From positions 2,208,501 to 2,272,500 of the forward strand of contig NZ_CP121694.1 of assembly GCF_035573695.1 (NCBI RefSeq): a stretch of DNA of 64,000 nucleotides, in the 5' to 3' direction. Below the pieces are notes generated by a model that saw only the letters and a program-made list of their open reading frames with translations, was not told the origin of the DNA and ran no database searches. Positions 63,328 to 64,000 of this stretch are shown in pieces. The position numbers and the translations under genes were made by a program. Within the stretch, counting starts at the first letter, position 1. Each line of letters starts with the position of its first letter. Source of the DNA: Metallumcola ferriviriculae. GTDB taxonomy: Bacteria; Bacillota; JADQBR01.

Positions 63328-64000
63328 ATGGTGAAGTATGAAAAGCTTATAGTGGAAAAACAGCCAGGTTTTGTTGTGGCAGTTATCAACAACCCCCCGG
63401 CCAACGCTTTAGGGCAGCCAGTTTTGCGGGACTTAAACAGCCTGTTAGACCAATGTTTTAGCGATGAGGAGGTCAGAGCCATCGTAATCACCGGCGCGGG
63501 AGAGAAACTGTTTTCAGCCGGAGCTGACATTAGCGAATTTTCTGCCATTCAGGATGGTAGTACGCCAAAAATCAGTGGCCATGATTTATTTTTGAAAATT
63601 GAAAACTATCCTAAACCTATTATTGCTGCTCTTCAAGGCAGCGCCTTCGGCGGCGGTAACGAATTGGCCATGAGCTGTCACCTACGAATTTTATCCGAAA
63701 CGGCAAAAATCGGCCTGCCAGAAGTGAAGTTAGGCATTATACCTGGTTGGGGCGGTACCCAGCGATTACCCAGATTGATTGGTAAAACCAAGGCCTTAGA
63801 AGTAATGATCACCGGAGACCCCTTAAGCGCTGGAGAGGCACTGAGCTATGGCTTGGTAAATATAGTTGTTGCTGCTGATAAAGTACTAGACGAAGCGAAA
63901 ACTTTGGCGGGAAAGCTGGCCAAAGGGGCTCCTATCGCCATTAGGGAAATATTAAAGGCCGTCACCCAAGGACTCAACACCACTATTGAGGAAGGCATCA
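63328..64000 (+). CDS. Enoyl-CoA hydratase/crotonase family (3' end outside window)
   Basis: ATG 63328 with AAGGAGG; 224 codons are visible and the frame stays open to the window end. Crotonase motifs: INNPPANALGQPVL, the oxyanion residues in SAGADISEF and FGGGNELAMSCHLRIL, and both catalytic glutamates (GGGNELAM and GLPEVKLGIIPGWGGTQRLP). It hydrates trans-2-enoyl-CoA in beta-oxidation or butyrate-type pathways. It is not detected by simple ORF calling because its stop is beyond the edge. Confidence 0.92.
   Translation, partial: MVKYEKLIVEKQPGFVVAVINNPPANALGQPVLRDLNSLLDQCFSDEEVRAIVITGAGEKLFSAGADISEFSAIQDGSTPKISGHDLFLKIENYPKPIIAALQGSAFGGGNELAMSCHLRILSETAKIGLPEVKLGIIPGWGGTQRLPRLIGKTKALEVMITGDPLSAGEALSYGLVNIVVAADKVLDEAKTLAGKLAKGAPIAIREILKAVTQGLNTTIEEGI

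Overview
The window looks like chromosome of an anaerobic, spore-forming member of the Bacillota, most like the Peptococcaceae/Desulfotomaculum group. Reasons: the gene order miaB - ylbF/ymcA - mutS - mutL - miaA - hfq - spoVK - (GTPase) - ynbB - glnA follows the Bacillus/Clostridia backbone; lexA and a yneA-like gene are divergent; strong AGGAGG-type ribosome sites and many GTG/TTG starts are used; and there are many oxygen-sensitive enzymes (2-hydroxyacyl-CoA dehydratase, glutamate 2,3-aminomutase, radical SAM proteins, polyferredoxins). No rRNA, tRNA or CRISPR array was seen.

Layout. 1-30.5 kb is conserved housekeeping DNA, nearly all on the + strand: PHP phosphoesterase (cut by the window edge), aminotransferase, guaB, glutamate 2,3-aminomutase, a HEAT protein, a DUF362 ferredoxin, Nudix, radical SAM, MTA/SAH nucleosidase, tRNA modification (miaB, miaA) and mismatch repair (mutSL), hfq, an ABC transporter of the NitT/TauT type, spoVK, ThiF/MoeB, M20 peptidase, ynbB, DUF456 and glnA. 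Hidden on the - strand at 9249-9446 is a small DUF1858 gene with an in-frame TGA at the usual redox Cys and a SECIS-like hairpin behind it: a probable selenoprotein. The section ends with the SOS pair lexA / yneA-like and their LexA boxes.

30.6-44.9 kb is an accessory, decaying region, almost all on the - strand: non-coding stretches, a REP-like inverted repeat, an HNH endonuclease, a broken alkA-type glycosylase, a DedA protein, and a 6.2-kb Rhs/YD-repeat polymorphic toxin gene. The rhs leader carries a cyclic-di-GMP-I (GEMM) riboswitch followed by an intrinsic terminator. The toxin ends in a HYD1/ART-like tip with its own putative immunity gene. Downstream lies a second, promoterless tip carrying 710 bp of the same rhs 3' end but a different toxin (HAAERM, RNase-like) and a different putative immunity gene. 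Each tip/immunity pair is followed by a copy of a diverged ~300-bp repeat. Fragments of the alkA gene lie on both sides of the island. rhs itself is interrupted by a one-base frameshift in a G tract.

44.9-63 kb is again mostly - strand: acyl-CoA ligase plus Acr1-like SDR, a flavodoxin-like protein, DUF1330, a QueG-like protein, a chemoreceptor, a PAS-PAS-GGDEF-EAL protein (a possible source or sink for the second messenger read by the riboswitch), a cupin, a membrane-anchored serine protease, a 2-hydroxyacyl-CoA dehydratase with its activator, and a heterodimeric ABC exporter preceded by a decayed MarR-type regulator. The window ends inside an enoyl-CoA hydratase gene on the + strand.
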